Below are positions 12,901 to 23,292 of a DNA stretch of 64,000 nucleotides, piece by piece. How positions within the stretch are numbered: the first letter of the stretch is position 1; each line of letters starts with the position of its first letter. This DNA is from Leguminivora glycinivorella (Eukaryota; Arthropoda; Insecta; Lepidoptera; Tortricidae): contig NC_062975.1 in NCBI RefSeq assembly GCF_023078275.1, positions 17,841,641-17,905,640 on the forward strand, written 5' to 3'. The notes under the pieces are model-generated. The model was not told where the DNA came from, searched no databases, and was given only the letters and a program-made list of their open reading frames with translations. The translations under genes were made by a program, and so were the position numbers.

Positions 12901-14610
12901 AGTCGCACGCTCTTACCGCTAGGTCACCATCTAATGTATGACCCAATAAATGTTTTTTTTTATGCAGTGGGAAGCTCAAGAAGAGAACATTTTCCGCATT
13001 TACCTTTTGCTGGTGCCGGCGCTGCATCTCATACTGGCCATCGCCATCGAGGTAAGAAAAAAAATACAATGCATAGATAGAATACTCTTTATTGGCACAC
13101 CTCAGCAAAAGATACAGTGGAGACAAAACAAATGATTATAAATAGAGGCAGACAACAGGCGGTCTTATCGCTAAAGAGCGATCTCTACCAGACAACCTTG
13201 CATATGTAATTGACAACATTTCATATTTTTGAGTACTACTTTTTATTGTTTGGTTTGAAAGAACTCAATACTAAAAGATACACGTATTTTTTTATTTTTC
13301 CAAAAACTGCTATTTTAATGAGAAATTCCCTTTTTATTACTGCTTCGAGCAGAAAGAGCGTAAGTTACAAACGTCAAGACACAGCTTCGTGACGTCACAT
13401 GTGTTGTTTCATACACCTAAAAAAACGACAAAATCATTCCTAAAAAAAAGTTAGCAAGGTAGTAAGTCAGTCAGCTTAAACAGTCCGGTATGCCTGACTG
13501 TCAAGTGTCACTGTCAACCACTAGTGAATGACTACGAATCATAGACTAAGCCATGATTTTTTTAATATCTTTGCTACGAACTGTGATAAGTTTCACTGTC
13601 AAACTCAAGTGACATCCCAACTGGAAGATTTTTTTGATATAGTGGCAGCTCTAAATCAGCTATTTAAGAGGATACGGTAGCGAAAATGCTAAAATAGAAA
13701 GGAGCCCCCCTTTCAACTTGGAAATTTTAGTTAAATATACAATTGTTATTAACTAGATTTATCGAAAAAAAATTGTCCATTAAGAACAACTCAGTCAAAA
13801 GATATTTCAAAAAAATCTTTAAAATCGAGGTTCCGCTCTCGACTCTTTCCTCCTTCAAAACTTAATCAATCGGAACGAAATTTGAGAATCTGAATAACAA
13901 TGAAATAATCTATGTCGGATCGTTTAGTTTTTTTGGTTAATTGTTACCAATCTTGAGTATCACACCTTTTTTGCGCCACAATGAAAAAGGCCGTTTTTGG
14001 AATTTTTTGATTAGCTCTAGAATCTTTAAAAAGCAGAATATCAAAAAAATCAAAACGGTCCGACACAGATAAAAATAATAACAATCTATGTTGAAAAAAT
14101 CATTGCTCTATCTTCAAAAACCAGGGAGGAAATAGTCGAGAGCGTTTGTATGGAGAATTGACCCCTACCGTATCGTCTTAACGTCACTTCCCCTTTAAAC
14201 TATTTTTAAGATTTTTTATACTAAACATGCGGAAAAGAAAATTAAAAAAATGATTTATGTGATCTAAATGTTGTCAATAGTTTAATGGCGGATTGAATTT
14301 ACTTACTAAAACCAAATAACTATTGGCTCAATGGTCAAAAGTGATTCTTGGCCTCTGAAACAAGAGATCGCCACCTGTCCCGATCCTCTTGCCAGTCACT
14401 GACACGAAGCCGACGCTGATCCGCCGCCACACTGTCCTCCCAGCGATACCTGATACTTCCATGATTTTACACTCATTCACTATAATCTTAATTAATCCTT
14501 TCTTCCAGGCAACCCTATCCGATACGCACAAATTCCACGACATGTTCCGCGGCCTCCGGCGCCGATGCGACAAGCAGCCCGTCGCTGGGGACGCCGCGCA
14601 TGTGTGCTGA
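982..14610 (+). CDS. P5B-type ATPase, ATP13A3-like (3' part, with frameshift)
   Basis: A polyamine-exporting P5B ATPase of the late endosome/lysosome by family knowledge. Exons seen: 982-1109, 1257-1379, 1472-1633, 2009-2163, 2711-2875, 5903-5961, 6498-6646, 12341-12444, 12968-13051 and 14509-14610 (stop TGA). From 1472 onward all phases agree, giving 327 codons. The hinge motif GDGANDCGALKAAH and the following SLSEADASVAAPFTS are diagnostic; later exons encode the hydrophobic M5-M10 segments (for example YFSILGNYQFLYIDL). Exon 982-1109 starts GDNIMTAMSVARGCFMV. The exon at 1257-1379 changes frame near 1311: it reads DIYVLAL in one frame and GGKTWSVIRNYYPEMM in another, as if one base were missing. 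The DKTGT phosphorylation site and everything upstream lie outside the window. The 5.7-kb intron 6647-12340 is packed with transposons. Family assignment is firm; whether this copy is functional is open. Confidence 0.85.
1690..1936 (+). pseudogene. Decayed partial copies of ATPase exon 1472-1633
   Basis: Inside the intron after 1633, positions 1696-1733 resemble the exon's DQKTQLITALQ segment. Positions 1766-1828 repeat its second half (CGALKGAHAGVSLSEADAS, even ending in the same donor TCAGGTAC). Positions 1889-1930 repeat the first segment again. A stop and frame changes between the pieces make them non-coding relics of tandem exon duplication. Confidence 0.7.
3052..3409. repeat. Fold-back element, ~150-bp inverted arms
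   Basis: The left arm (3052 to about 3205) and right arm (about 3255-3409) are near-perfect reverse complements, beginning ATAAAACCGCCTTCAAAAAT and separated by a spacer of about 50 bp. The apparent open frames on the two strands (3097-3339 and 3122-3364) give almost the same peptide simply because of the palindrome. It lies in an ATPase intron. No transposase is present. Confidence 0.85.
3620..3860 (+). repeat. Dispersed repeat with A-rich tract
   Basis: This stretch (GAAGAGTTCCCTCGATTTCT, then ATCGGTCCACGATTCTCGGA and a run of 28 A) resembles the 3' region of a retroelement commonly seen in Lepidoptera. No coding capacity. The rest of the 2876-5902 intron, roughly 3861-5030, holds nothing I recognise. 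Confidence 0.45.
5031..5373. mobile_element. MITE with TA target site
   Basis: Terminal inverted repeats of about 27 bp, CAGGGTGGGTGTAAACCTAA at the left and its imperfect complement (TTAGGTTTACGCGCTG) at the right, are flanked by TA on both sides. This is the pattern of a Tc1/mariner-type non-autonomous element. Confidence 0.65.
5600..5670 (+). repeat. Dispersed repeat fragment shared with 893-945 and about 2976-3020
   Basis: The string around GTCTATCTCGCGGCGACATA followed by CTCTCGCGGCAATCATATGC recurs in degenerate form at about 893-945 and inverted at about 2976-3020. It marks a small family spread through this gene's introns. Confidence 0.5.
6111..6286 (+). mobile_element. Lep1-like non-autonomous Helitron
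   Basis: The element begins TCCATACTAATATAAATGGG, passes through GGCAAAACGGAGCGACGAAT and ends GCGAAGCCGCGGACAAAAG-CTAG followed by T. A 5' TC, a GC-rich hairpin before the end, a CTAG terminus and no target duplication are Helitron traits. It lies in an ATPase intron. Confidence 0.8.
6706..6945 (-). repeat. Dispersed lepidopteran repeat
   Basis: A 240-bp block starting ATCACGCCTGTATCCCATAA and ending near CCCGTCACCACAAC looks like a retroelement 3' end common in moth genomes. No reading frame is conserved. Orientation is inferred, not proven. Confidence 0.45.
7052..7704. mobile_element. MITE (GTAGCCGAATGC family), interrupted
   Basis: Left end CGTAGCCGAATGCAAAAACG and right end GCCATTCGGCTACG are inverted repeats. 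The inner sequence matches the uninterrupted copy at 39277-39403 except that a 498-bp element (7100-7597) sits inside it. Confidence 0.75.
7100..7597 (+). mobile_element. P-element-like mini-transposon carrying a THAP start
   Basis: The ends CACAGACCAACCCCTATAGA and TCTATAGGAGGTTCTCTGTG are inverted repeats (16 of 20 matching). They are flanked by a perfect 8-bp duplication GTAGCTAT (7092-7099 and 7598-7605), the target size of P elements. An ATG at 7286 opens a frame MSTCSVKWCGKVTRSSNLK that matches the start of a THAP zinc-binding domain (C-x4-C) but stops at 7374 after 29 codons. Most of a P-type transposase is therefore deleted. Inserted within the MITE at 7052-7704. Confidence 0.8.
7708..7834. 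mobile_element. MITE with CCAGAAATATATGAC ends
   Basis: The two ends CCAGAAATATATGAC and GTCATATATTTCTGG are perfect inverted repeats bounding 127 bp with no coding potential. Confidence 0.7.
7833..7965. repeat. Near-perfect hairpin (133 bp)
   Basis: GGGGGGTTACCATGACGTGC at the left is mirrored by GCACGTCATGGTAACCCCCC at the right, and the arms run nearly to the centre at about 7899. It directly follows the preceding MITE. Confidence 0.85.
8653..9947 (-). mobile_element. mariner transposon, full length
   Basis: A 1295-bp element with 28-bp perfect terminal inverted repeats (beginning CGAGGGGTGATCCAAAAGTA) and TA duplications at 8651-8652 and 9948-9949. It carries one transposase gene on the minus strand with a single frameshift. 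Size, ends and target site all fit a mariner. Perfect TIRs and an almost intact gene imply recent activity. Confidence 0.95.
8718..9766 (-). pseudogene. mariner transposase (DD34D), one frameshift
   Basis: The transposase would be about 349 aa, normal for the family. It starts at MEKTEVRAVIKYF, with a paired helix-turn-helix N-terminus and the linker WVPRMLTAEQK. Catalytic residues are in VTMDESWIHHFDPE, HQDNAPPHKA and YSPDLAPSDF; 34 residues separate the last two aspartates. Near 8936-8940 a run of five G (plus strand) is one base short, so the frame breaks just before the third catalytic aspartate and resumes to the stop at 8718. The fault is in a homopolymer, so a sequencing error is possible. 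Confidence 0.92.
10008..11612 (-). pseudogene. Second Tc1/mariner-type transposase, split by a MITE
   Basis: The N-terminal half (11612 down to 11349) begins MPQPYPYSNIERYDNNIYD and contains the helix-turn-helix region (PIPRHNLINRMHQNLRDFG) and the PGRP-type linker. The C-terminal half (10828 down to 10008) has the DDE core: WSDESTF, HDGAPAHF and WPPRSPDLTPLDFYLW, with 36 residues between the second and third aspartates. A 520-bp TTAA element at 10829-11348 separates the halves. Removing it with one TTAA joins RRIL to IFFARDPRRSTG in frame. This differs from the neighbouring DD34D mariner and belongs to another DDD lineage of the IS630/Tc1/mariner group. Its outer ends were not located. Confidence 0.88.
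10829..11348. mobile_element. TTAA-inserting MITE, copy 1
   Basis: 520 bp including both TTAA sites. The ends TTAAGACGATACGGTAGGGG and (complemented) TTAAGAGGATACGGTAGCGA are imperfect inverted repeats. A near-identical copy lies in the opposite orientation at 13664-14181. The TTAA duplication suggests mobilisation by a piggyBac-type transposase; the family is inferred from the target site only. Confidence 0.85.
12771..12930 (-). mobile_element. tRNA-headed SINE
   Basis: On the minus strand the head reads GACCTAGCGGTAAGAGCGTG (box A-like) and GGTCGCGGGTTCGAACCCCG (box B), followed by a body that recurs at 53726-53860 (TTCCTCACGATGTTTTCCTT on the plus strand). It is a tRNA-derived SINE, not a functional tRNA: there is no closing acceptor stem. 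Confidence 0.75.
13070..13198 (-). repeat. LINE 3'-end fragment
   Basis: The block from AATACTCTTTATTGGCACAC to CGATCTCTACCAGACAACCT resembles the 3' tail of a non-LTR element; its last 30 bp recur at 56731-56760. No coding sequence remains. Confidence 0.45.
13664..14181. mobile_element. TTAA-inserting MITE, copy 2 (inverted)
   Basis: 518 bp, the reverse complement of copy 1 with only scattered differences, and TTAA at each end. It lies in the last ATPase intron, so two copies 2.3 kb apart in opposite orientation could pair in the transcript. Confidence 0.85.
14328..14455 (-). pseudogene. LINE ORF2 C-terminal fragment
   Basis: The minus strand reads RWEDSVAADQRRLRV, then DWQEDRDRWRSLVSEAKNHF and a stop. 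This is the typical end of a lepidopteran non-LTR ORF2 protein. It sits just upstream of the last ATPase exon. Confidence 0.6.
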
Positions 14611-14837
14611 CGCTACACGCACGCACACGCTCTCACACGCGTCGGGAAACCAGGCGAGATGTATCTCTGTTTCTTTACCTTATCTGTGAAGCGGAGCGGT
14701 GTTTTTGTTTCCCCAAGGGAGATGTTTTTCTGTTCCTTTCTAGTAGCGAGGCGCGTTGCGGATTTTTTTGTTAGTAAATGTTTTTCAACGGCTGTGAGAT
14801 CCGCAAGAGGCCCGCGTTAGATGACAATACATTAATC

Positions 14838-14910
14838 CAGGGGTCTCCAAACTATGGCCCGCATGGCAACATAGGTTTGACCTTAGGGTTAAAAAGTTTG
14901 GAGACCCCTG
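14838..14910. mobile_element. Short hAT-like MITE
   Basis: The ends CAGGGGTCTCCAAACT and AGTTTGGAGACCCCTG are inverted repeats around a 40-bp core. CAGGGGTC-type ends are common in hAT elements, but no clear 8-bp duplication was seen. Probably within the ATPase 3' UTR. Confidence 0.6.
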
Positions 14911-15495
14911 ATTTAAGTTTTAACCATTTTTACGTGTTTTCGTCAAAAGCTGTGCGTTCGCACGGTTCTTTGTTTTGTTTGGTTATTTTAAAGTCATACA
15001 AAATTGTCTTGATAAAACTTACCTACGTTCGCCTAGTCTAAAGCTAGTTCTAACGTCACAAACACACGGTGTCAACTTGAGCATCTTTAATTACCATTTT
15101 AAATATGTATTTGTACTAGACATACATAAGCAGCGACAATTCGATATACTTCATTTAAATATCAAAAAGCCATTTTTCTACGTTCGCTGCTCGTCTAGTA
15201 TTTTAGAATCATTAGCTCATTTTGTATTATATTTCAAGGTCAAATCATGTACTGACTTTAGTTCCTTTTACGGGTTAAAAAGTCTTTATTCAATGTTCGC
15301 GTTCAGTTGCTGACCTAAAATCTTCGCGGGTATCCGCGATTGCATAGATTTTGTATAGAAATATACACACATTATGTCTTTACCTAGCCAGTTTTCATAT
15401 TTCAAATCAATAATTCTTTCGCACTCACGTAAGTGAGACGACACGTTAGTGCGATAAGGACAATTGCGGAAACACATTTTCTGCACTAGTTTGAT

Positions 15496-15776
15496 TAAGA
15501 GCCAGTGTGTTTTCAAATTATCCGATCTAATATCGGATGCAGGACCGATGTCCTTTGTATAAGGGTGCCTTTCCACCAGAGATGCGCTGTGGATGTGTTT
15601 GATATCCACCAGTCAGCTTAGTCGAACCCGTTCCCACTAGCGCTAAGCTAAGCGGTTCCACTAAGGTCATTGGTGGATATTAAACATATCCATCCATCTG
15701 TGACATCCTTTTGACATTTGCCTGTGACATCCTTCCTACATCCGACATCGGATTGGATAATGTGAAAACGCTCTTA
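15496..15776. mobile_element. MITE with TAAGAGC ends
   Basis: The left end (TAAGAGCCAGTGTGTTTTCA, then AATTATCCGATCTAATATCG) and right end (complement: TAAGAGCGTTTTCACATTAT, then CCAATCCGATGTCGGATGTA) are long imperfect inverted repeats. No gene inside. Confidence 0.7.
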
Positions 15777-18700
15777 CAAGAACTCCCAAAGTTTCAAAAT
15801 GAGAATGTAGTTGCGATTTAATGGCATCGGTTAGATTTTTAAACCAAAAACTTGTAATATGTGTCAAAAGTGTATGTAATAACAATAACCAAGTATATCT
15901 ACTTGGCTCCGTTTTGTAGCCAGACTATGTAATCTATGTAACCAGTATATGTATTACCGCGCGTAATGTTATTATTATGAATTTGAAAAACGATTTGTTG
16001 AGGAGAAAATTTTCTGCGTAAGAGTACAGGTTGTTTTCACTATTCATATTTACTGCCATCATCCACCCGCCAGGCGGGTTCTCTGTTCGTAGGTGCATTT
16101 TTTACACATATTTTTTCATTGCCTCGCTACGCAGCGAAAACCATTGGTACATTGGCTAGACAGCTAGACACCCAGTAAATAAATGTCGCTCACTTTGTTT
16201 AGCCCAGAGTGGATGGCTGGTAGATTAGACATTAGGCATTTATGCCAGCAATTTGTAGATTTTATTTCATTTTGTGCAATAAAACAGAAGTTATTCTTAC
16301 GCAGAAATCACGCTCTTAATCAAACAATTCCGTCTAAAGGAAAAGGGCTCTTAACTCAAATACACTAAACACTATTTAAATGGTTTCTTAACACTTTCGC
16401 AACCAAGAACCCGCCTGGTGGGCACTCGTGAACTTTGTTCAGATGCCGGAAAACCCGCTTTGCGGGTTATCGCCATAAAAGCGGGCGTTTCTGACGTAGT
16501 GCGTCATTTTTTGTCTGGCAGTGAATGTGTTAGTAAAATCAATGTAAAGTTTCAAAATAAACTTCAATAGGTACTTATTTTCTCTTTTAAGAACCCTTTT
16601 CCACAGCACATGCCGACGGCTCAGGAATCCGTGATTCGACAGCGTTATGCTATTTTGTTTTAAAAGTAGTTACACCCTGTCCCAACCTAGCTGCGGTACT
16701 TGTTATATTGTTATAGATAATTTCTCTGTTGAGATATGCAGAGCCTACTGCGAACATCGAGTAGGGAGCATCGTTCAGCACTATAACACACAGTAAACCA
16801 TAACTACACACTATGCCTTGACTCTCGCGACCAAGAACCCGCGTGGTAGGCACTTTGAACTTCGCTCAGATGCTGGACAACCAGCTGCTATCGATGTTCG
16901 AAGTAGGATCTCAGTTACATTTACTGTTTGGAGTAGGTCGATGATAACTTGGTTTGACTTTTTACTTTATTTTATTGAAATAAAGACAATATTACAATAA
17001 GGCTATCTGCACATGGCACAATTTACGGTAAATGTAGTAGATACATGTTATTGTAGTTTTATATGTAAAAGTTGATAATGAATATTGACTCTGAAACTTG
17101 GTTCTGGTTCCTATTGTTGTCGGCAAAAGTAGGAGTCATATGGTGGTGTGAGAATCTGATACTAGCAGATAATGTTTTCCCACTCTTTCAGTGAGTATCT
17201 AAGCCGTACTTAGTTCTTGCGTACAATATGTACTTATACCTTAAATTACTTAATTTGAATAGAAATCAAATGTTTTAAGTATACTTTATAGTAAAAATTC
17301 AAACCAAATGTCATCTACCTACTCCGCATATTATTCTGTAGTAGTTTACAATATTATACAAGTATATTATTTCAATTTATTAGCATTGGTAAATTATTTT
17401 TCCGTCTAACAGACGTTAATTTTTAGAAAATGTTTATTTTATAAATAGTTGTAGCCAAATGAAATTATAAGTCAATTTCTATTTATGCAGCCGCCTAAGC
17501 TGTTTTAAATGATTGGGTAACTTTTTCGCTGTCAAGATTCAATGATTATATGAGTTCTCTTACCACGAGTTCATATTACGCTAGCGTGTGATTAACTTTA
17601 TGTATGTATCTCGCACGCACCGACATGTTAGTGCGAGCGAGATGTATAAGAAGTAAGTTACCTGATCCTAACGAATCGTTTATTGTCCAACTCCTAGTAA
17701 GGCTACAGATTTGTAAAGTGAAAGAAATATACGCGCTGCAACGTTGATGGTTTTCGATGATACAGCACGTATACAGTAACTTGTAAAAAGTTGAATTAGG
17801 TAAATACAGTGACCACAAAACATGTGGTAAAGTAAAGTATAGCGCAATTTCTTCAGCTGTCAAATGCTGGGACGATTTATTCTTATACTTTACAAATCCA
17901 TTATAATCTATGAATCTTGAGCACTATATGAACCAAAGTATTGGAATACGATGAATTATTGTCATGTAATGACAACTAAAATTCAAACGCGATAGCCACA
18001 CGGAACCACAGAGGCCGATTTTCAATTTCCACCGCTCAATTTCCGTTATTTCGTTCAATAATATCTTCACTACTAGGCACTTAAATTCTACTAAAAATTA
18101 AAAGAAATGGCAAAAACATACGACTTTCTATGTGTATTTCAAAATTAGAATTTCATCGTTTAAAAAAAATTTACTGACGAATTGAGAGTTTGAAATTCGA
18201 AAATTTGCCTCATGACGACTTCCACTGTTTTCATGCGTGACATAATGCCATCCTAAAGATGGGGAGAGGTGAAAACGTTACCCAATCGAAATAAAAAGAT
18301 GGGTAAATCGCCTTAACCATGCCATAACCATTGACGAGAAATAACCATAGACATAAATCGTCTTAACCCCAAACTAAGAAAAGCTGCCTAAGCGACGATA
18401 ACCATTGATAAATATATACGAAAACATCCATGAATCAGGAACAAGTAGACATAAATTAAAACCCAGTTTAAAAAGTTTATACATAAAAACATGAAATCAC
18501 CTTTAATTTTTGTAATGAAATTCTCAATCCTGGTCAATAGAGGCCTTAATCACATTTTTTCTTTAATTTAGTTTCGTTTAATTTACTGTTAAGGCGCTCA
18601 GTTAATCCATTTGATTTAGGACGATTGCCCATTGTTAGGGCGATTTACCCCATGATTCAAAAATAAACTCGTAATAGTAAATTTTCATTTATCATTATCA

Positions 18701-19389
18701 TCAAACACGACAGTTACCTCATTACTACTTGAATATTAGCTATATTGGGCAATATCTTAATTTTAAAGTACTTACGATTTTAAGCGAAATCCTATTTAGT
18801 TAATTTTATTGTAAATAGAGGCTGAATTTGTAGGGAAGTAGTATTTGAATCGATTTTCCAAATCGTTGCTTTGCATTTTCACATTTCGTCGCTCAGTGAA
18901 ACGGGTGCTTAATGTTAGTAACTTTTTAACCTAATGTAATTATTTCACTAAAGTAAAGCCGTGAACTGTAAAGAATTTCGTACATTGACACGCCATCTGT
19001 TATCTCTGTTGCTCGCTCATAATATTGGTACTTCGGTCTAGTACACTGAGCGAGCCAGATATAAAATAATCAGGCGCGTCTTCCCGCTTAGCGTCCTAAC
19101 TTTAATGCAAAGATTTATTTACCGAAATATGTGTGTAAAGTCGAAGATACATTCTGTATCGTATTAGACACCTGCCGGCCTAGCCAGGGTGACGATCGCT
19201 TGCGCTATGATAACGAAACACTTTTTGTGCCTCTATAGCTTTTCCATATTAATGTAACAGTGACACTTGCGTTTCGTTCCAGGAGGGTAAGCGATTGGCA
19301 TGTTGGCTATGCATCCATCGTTCTATTATTTTAACATTATATTGTTGTCATCACCAAAAGAGAAGCTTTATTTCAAATATACCAACATT
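15777..19389. other. Gene-free stretch
   Basis: I find no coding exon with splice sites here. The only structured items are a repeated block with AACCAAGAACCCGC at about 16399-16462 and 16827-16882 (with an inverted piece near 16066), and a SINE-like remnant at about 18363-18470 related to 24005-24270. An AATAAA near 16978 could end a long ATPase 3' UTR, but nothing proves it. Confidence 0.4.
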
Positions 19390-19397
19390 GTAACTGG

Positions 19398-19850
19398 TAG
19401 GCTTGTGCCGTTTCGTTCGTTGATCGGAGCGCTCCGATCTCGTTCAATCGCTCCCACGAACTAGTTCGCTCTTTTAGTTCTTTTGCTCATTTAGTTCAGC
19501 CAGACCAGCGACCACTGCGGTCGGAAAGATCAGACCGAATGGAAACGAATAGTGTCAAAATGATACGAATATTTAGTCCACAGATAATAACATTCCGGGC
19601 CGAAAGGTTGTAAGTAATCGAAGCTTAATATGAAAACTTGACGTTTTTGTGTTACTCTGCTAAGTAGCTCTCGCTCTCGCTCGGCGCTGTCACACACTCG
19701 TTCTCGTTCCAAACCGCTCGCGCTCGCCGATTCTATACTGAACTAAATGAGCAAAGACCGATTCATAGAGCATGGAAAGATTCAGTTCATTTCGGTCATT
19801 GATGGGATTTTATTCCTAACAGTTCATAGTTCGTGAACGACACAAGCCTA
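19398..19850. mobile_element. hAT-like MITE with 8-bp target duplication
   Basis: 453 bp with ends TAGGCTTGTGCCGTTTCGTT and CGTGAACGACACAAGCCTA, flanked by a perfect duplication GTAACTGG (19390-19397 and 19851-19858). Eight-base duplications and this TIR type fit hAT elements. No transposase coding remains. Confidence 0.82.
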
Positions 19851-19892
19851 GTAACTGGTCATAAAATTTTGTAAAAATGTCGAAAACCTCTA

Positions 19893-20545
19893 AGGGATCA
19901 TCCATAAATTACGTCACACGTTAAGGGGGTGGGAGGGGGTCGATGAAATGTGACAATGTGTGACAAGGGGGTGGGAGGGTTCCTAATTTCGTGACGTCGC
20001 ATTTCAAAATTTATCTTAATCTAAGGGTTTAACCCTAACACGAACTTTAAACTGTTACTTTATGAATACCTCATAAACATATAAGTAGTATTGATTTTGT
20101 AGACCGATTCAAAATGTGGAACTACTGGAATCTTGAGCGTTGCGGGGGTTTCAAGGCACGTAGGTTAAATAAATTTATAACATACCAACACGTGGAAAAT
20201 ATTAACTGCAAAACATCAAACAATTGAGTTTGATTTATATTTTTTTAACATTAAGGAGTCAAAATCACCATTTAAACGTTTATTCTACCAGCCAGCTGTG
20301 TACATGAAGTTAAAACTTCTATGAAATAAGAGTGCAAACACTCTTGTGGATAAAATGCAACTTTGTCGTTCGTTTTTGAAGTATCAAGAGAGCCTTTACT
20401 AATAATTTCTACATGTAAATTTGTAAAATATGTGACGTCACACTAGGGAGGGGGAAGTCTAACAAATGTGACCAGCTGTGACAAGGAGGGGGGGAGGGGT
20501 CAAAAATCATGATTTTTCGTGTGACGTAATCAATGGATGATCCCT
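19893..20545. mobile_element. MITE with AGGGATCATCCA ends
   Basis: The ends AGGGATCATCCATAAATTAC and GTAATCAATGGATGATCCCT are inverted repeats about 28 bp long (both also contain GTCACACG or its complement), flanked by TAA. Internal G-rich runs such as GGGGGTGGGAGGG occur near both ends. The three-base TAA flank is compatible with PIF/Harbinger, but the superfamily is uncertain. Confidence 0.7.
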
Positions 20546-22886
20546 AAGGAGAGATAATGTTTATTAGATATAATTAGGTCAATGGTCTTGAATACCCTGT
20601 TGTGAAACGTACAGTTTGCTATGAATAGTTCCATAATTTCTAAGAGTTTATGTGACATTATCTGGGTAAAGAGACCTTATTGTCGATGGCGCTTACGGCG
20701 TTATGAGCGATGTTCGTGTACAAATACGACGCCGCGCAAGCGCGGATCCAGCTTCATGCCCAGGGGGGGTCACGTGGCAATGGCCCGGAGCCCCAGGGGG
20801 AGGGGGTCACGTGGTCTATTTGTATGGCAAACTTAGGCTCAAGGGGGGGTCATGTCAATAAGCTATGTGCACGACAGAACGTCATGGAAAATGTTCAACA
20901 TCGTATGTCAAAACCGCCGATATGTAATTTTTATAAAGGTCCTTTAAAAATAAATTTAAAAAAGACATACGGGTCTCGATCAGGCGATTCGCTTGCATTG
21001 CTACGTAGCAATTATTAGGGTTGGCACAACTTGAAGTCCCTTTTCGTGCACTACCACATATAATTATTTTTTGACAATAGCTGCCATTGTAATCAGAATC
21101 ACCATCAGAGCCCACTACCGTGCGCATAGCCATAATCTCTAAATATAATGCCAATAACGTAATAAAATATGAATGACATTGTAAGTAAATTTACATTAGG
21201 TCAAAAATGTTATAAATATGTACCTACTATTGTATTTTTAATTAGCTGGTGTAAAATGAAAATGTTATAACTTTGTTGATCAGAAAATATCTACAAGTTT
21301 ACATATTATGTAAAGTATGTTAATGCACACCAGGAAACTTTCTATTTAATTCCTAGTTCCGTGACCAATATTAAATAATTTCTTGTCGGCACAACAGAAC
21401 AACATAATATGTTGCTTAATACCGCATTTAGATAATGTTTGGAAACTGCCTACCTACCCACATTTATAAAAAAAAAAATCTGCATTAAATGATGTACACA
21501 GAGTGTGCATTTCAGCAGATCACATGGTCAATGCTTTATTCATATACCGAGTGTTTCCTCTAACTGGAGCAATCTAGGCTATAGGTAGGCCTCAAACTGA
21601 AGAACATTTTTACAGTGACTTTTTATGTACTTAAATCCAAAATTTCTTCTACAATTCATTCTAAATACATTGTTTCTTATAATATTTTTCAAAGTATCTA
21701 TAATAAAATCAAAACACAAAAATTACATTTAACAGCCGGTTATTAAGGGCCAGTTGCATCAACCACATTTGACAGACACATCATCGTCACGCAGAAGACG
21801 TATATGGAACTTCCCATACTAATAAAAAACGACTGCTTTAACGGTGACAGCCGGTTTGATGCAACCGGCCCTAAATGTTGGTCATTTTAAGGAATACAGA
21901 CAGGCAAGAATGGTCGCGTGATAAACGATATAATGTCAGTCCGTCCTTTTCGCACTATTTGTAAACTAAATGCGATAGGGACGCACCGATCCGATAAAGT
22001 TTATCGAACTAGTCTGCTACGCCCGCTGGTTACATTTTATGTCCTTACCGCTTCTGTTACAGGAACACCCGGTATTTATTAATTGTTATAGTTTTAACCT
22101 AGCTAATTAAAAAGACGAGTGTAGTTCCAAAATAAAACGCTTGTTATAGACGTTATAGTTCAGTTATTTGGTTGATATTTGTGTGATACTTAAATAGGAA
22201 TAAAGTGAAACTATTCGAATAGCACAAATTATGTTTTATTTTACTATACCTATCTACTTACTAGTATAGTATCTATGTACTTATGGGAGTTATGGGCCTA
22301 TCACACGTCACGCGAACTCGTATACGTTTTTTAAGTTACATTACAGACTTTCAACCAATCAAAGGGCGCTATTAAATCGTTCACCTAATGCGTTCGTCGA
22401 ATTTATTACAAACAAATAGTATGAAACAAATTCGGCAACCGCATCAATGTACTCAAACTCGTATACGAATTCTTGCACCGTGTAAAAAGCCCCTGAAATA
22501 TCAGCCTGAAATAGCAGCATTCATGTTATCTCCGCACCAGCTTTGACATCATATTTCATATATAAAAATAAGGATGTTCCTTTTGGTACGGAACCTTAAA
22601 AACCGTAGAGCGCTTAGGCACGTTTGGGGCTTCTCAAAATAATTTTACTTTTAGTCTATTACATTATTTGTAAAGTGAAGAATTAGCTTGGCCGGACTCT
22701 ACTAAGCCCTGATAAGATCGCCACATGGTGCCCAGCAATTACTGACATATGGCAGTATAAGATTACACTAATAATTGATATAAATGTGACTCAATCAAAT
22801 ATTGCTTTTATAAAGTTTTTATGGATCCATTTATTTAGTCACACACACACGTACACACAGTTATTTTTACTTCCTTTTATTTTCAA
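20546..22886. other. Gene-free stretch with MITEs
   Basis: No supported gene. Besides the Harbinger-like MITE at 21747, it holds half of the hairpin family of 41414-41539 (about 21904-21985) and a possible MITE at about 22290-22493 with inverted CGTATACG-containing ends. An AATAAA occurs at about 22198. Confidence 0.4.
21747..21871. mobile_element. Harbinger-like MITE, copy 1
   Basis: The ends GGGCCAGTTGCATCAACC and TTTGATGCAACCGGCCC are inverted repeats flanked by TAA. A GGGCC start and TWA target are PIF/Harbinger traits. A second copy lies at 23855-23981. Confidence 0.72.
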
Positions 22887-23030
22887 CTATCTTTTGCCCG
22901 CGGCTTCGCTCGCGTTAGAAAGAGAAAAAATTTAGCCTATGTCACTTTCCATCCCTTCAACTATCTCCACTTAAAAAATCACGTCAATTCGTCGCTCCAT
23001 TTTGCCGTGAAAGACGGACAAACAAACAGC
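22887..23030 (-). mobile_element. Lep1-like Helitron, 5'-truncated
   Basis: The reverse complement of the Lep1 consensus from the CTAG hairpin end (here mutated to CTAT) to the GTTTGTTTGTCCGTC region, where it stops. Confidence 0.7.
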
Positions 23031-23039
23031 AGCAGCGGC

Positions 23040-23180
23040 TGGTCCACACAAGCCGATTCCTACCTTCGGAAACCTTCCTATTTGTCATGCTAGTTCAGTC
23101 AAGGTCAACAGTACATCTTGTACTGAGACTGACTGAAATAGCATGACACGTTCGCAAGGTTTGGTAACAATTCGAAGGCA
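23040..23180. mobile_element. MITE related to 25222-25373
   Basis: The stretch with TTTGTCATGCTAGTTCAGTC and GACTGACTGAAATAGCATGA is palindromic and matches the element at 25222-25373 in the opposite orientation. Confidence 0.55.
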
Positions 23181-23292
23181 ACTCTTTTAGCGCTACATCT
23201 GTAAATGGTTACATACAATATGGTATGATATTTACAATTATCAACATACTCCTGAAAATTAAGCTGGAAAAACATCCATAAAAAGCTATGCA

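Noticed and set aside
12850..12930. tRNA-like sequence with GGTTCGAACCC box B
   Set aside because: Part of a dispersed SINE with a second copy at 53726; no acceptor stem.
14975..15313. 112-codon frame downstream of the ATPase stop
   Set aside because: AT-rich, no domain or splice context; most likely 3' UTR or intergenic.
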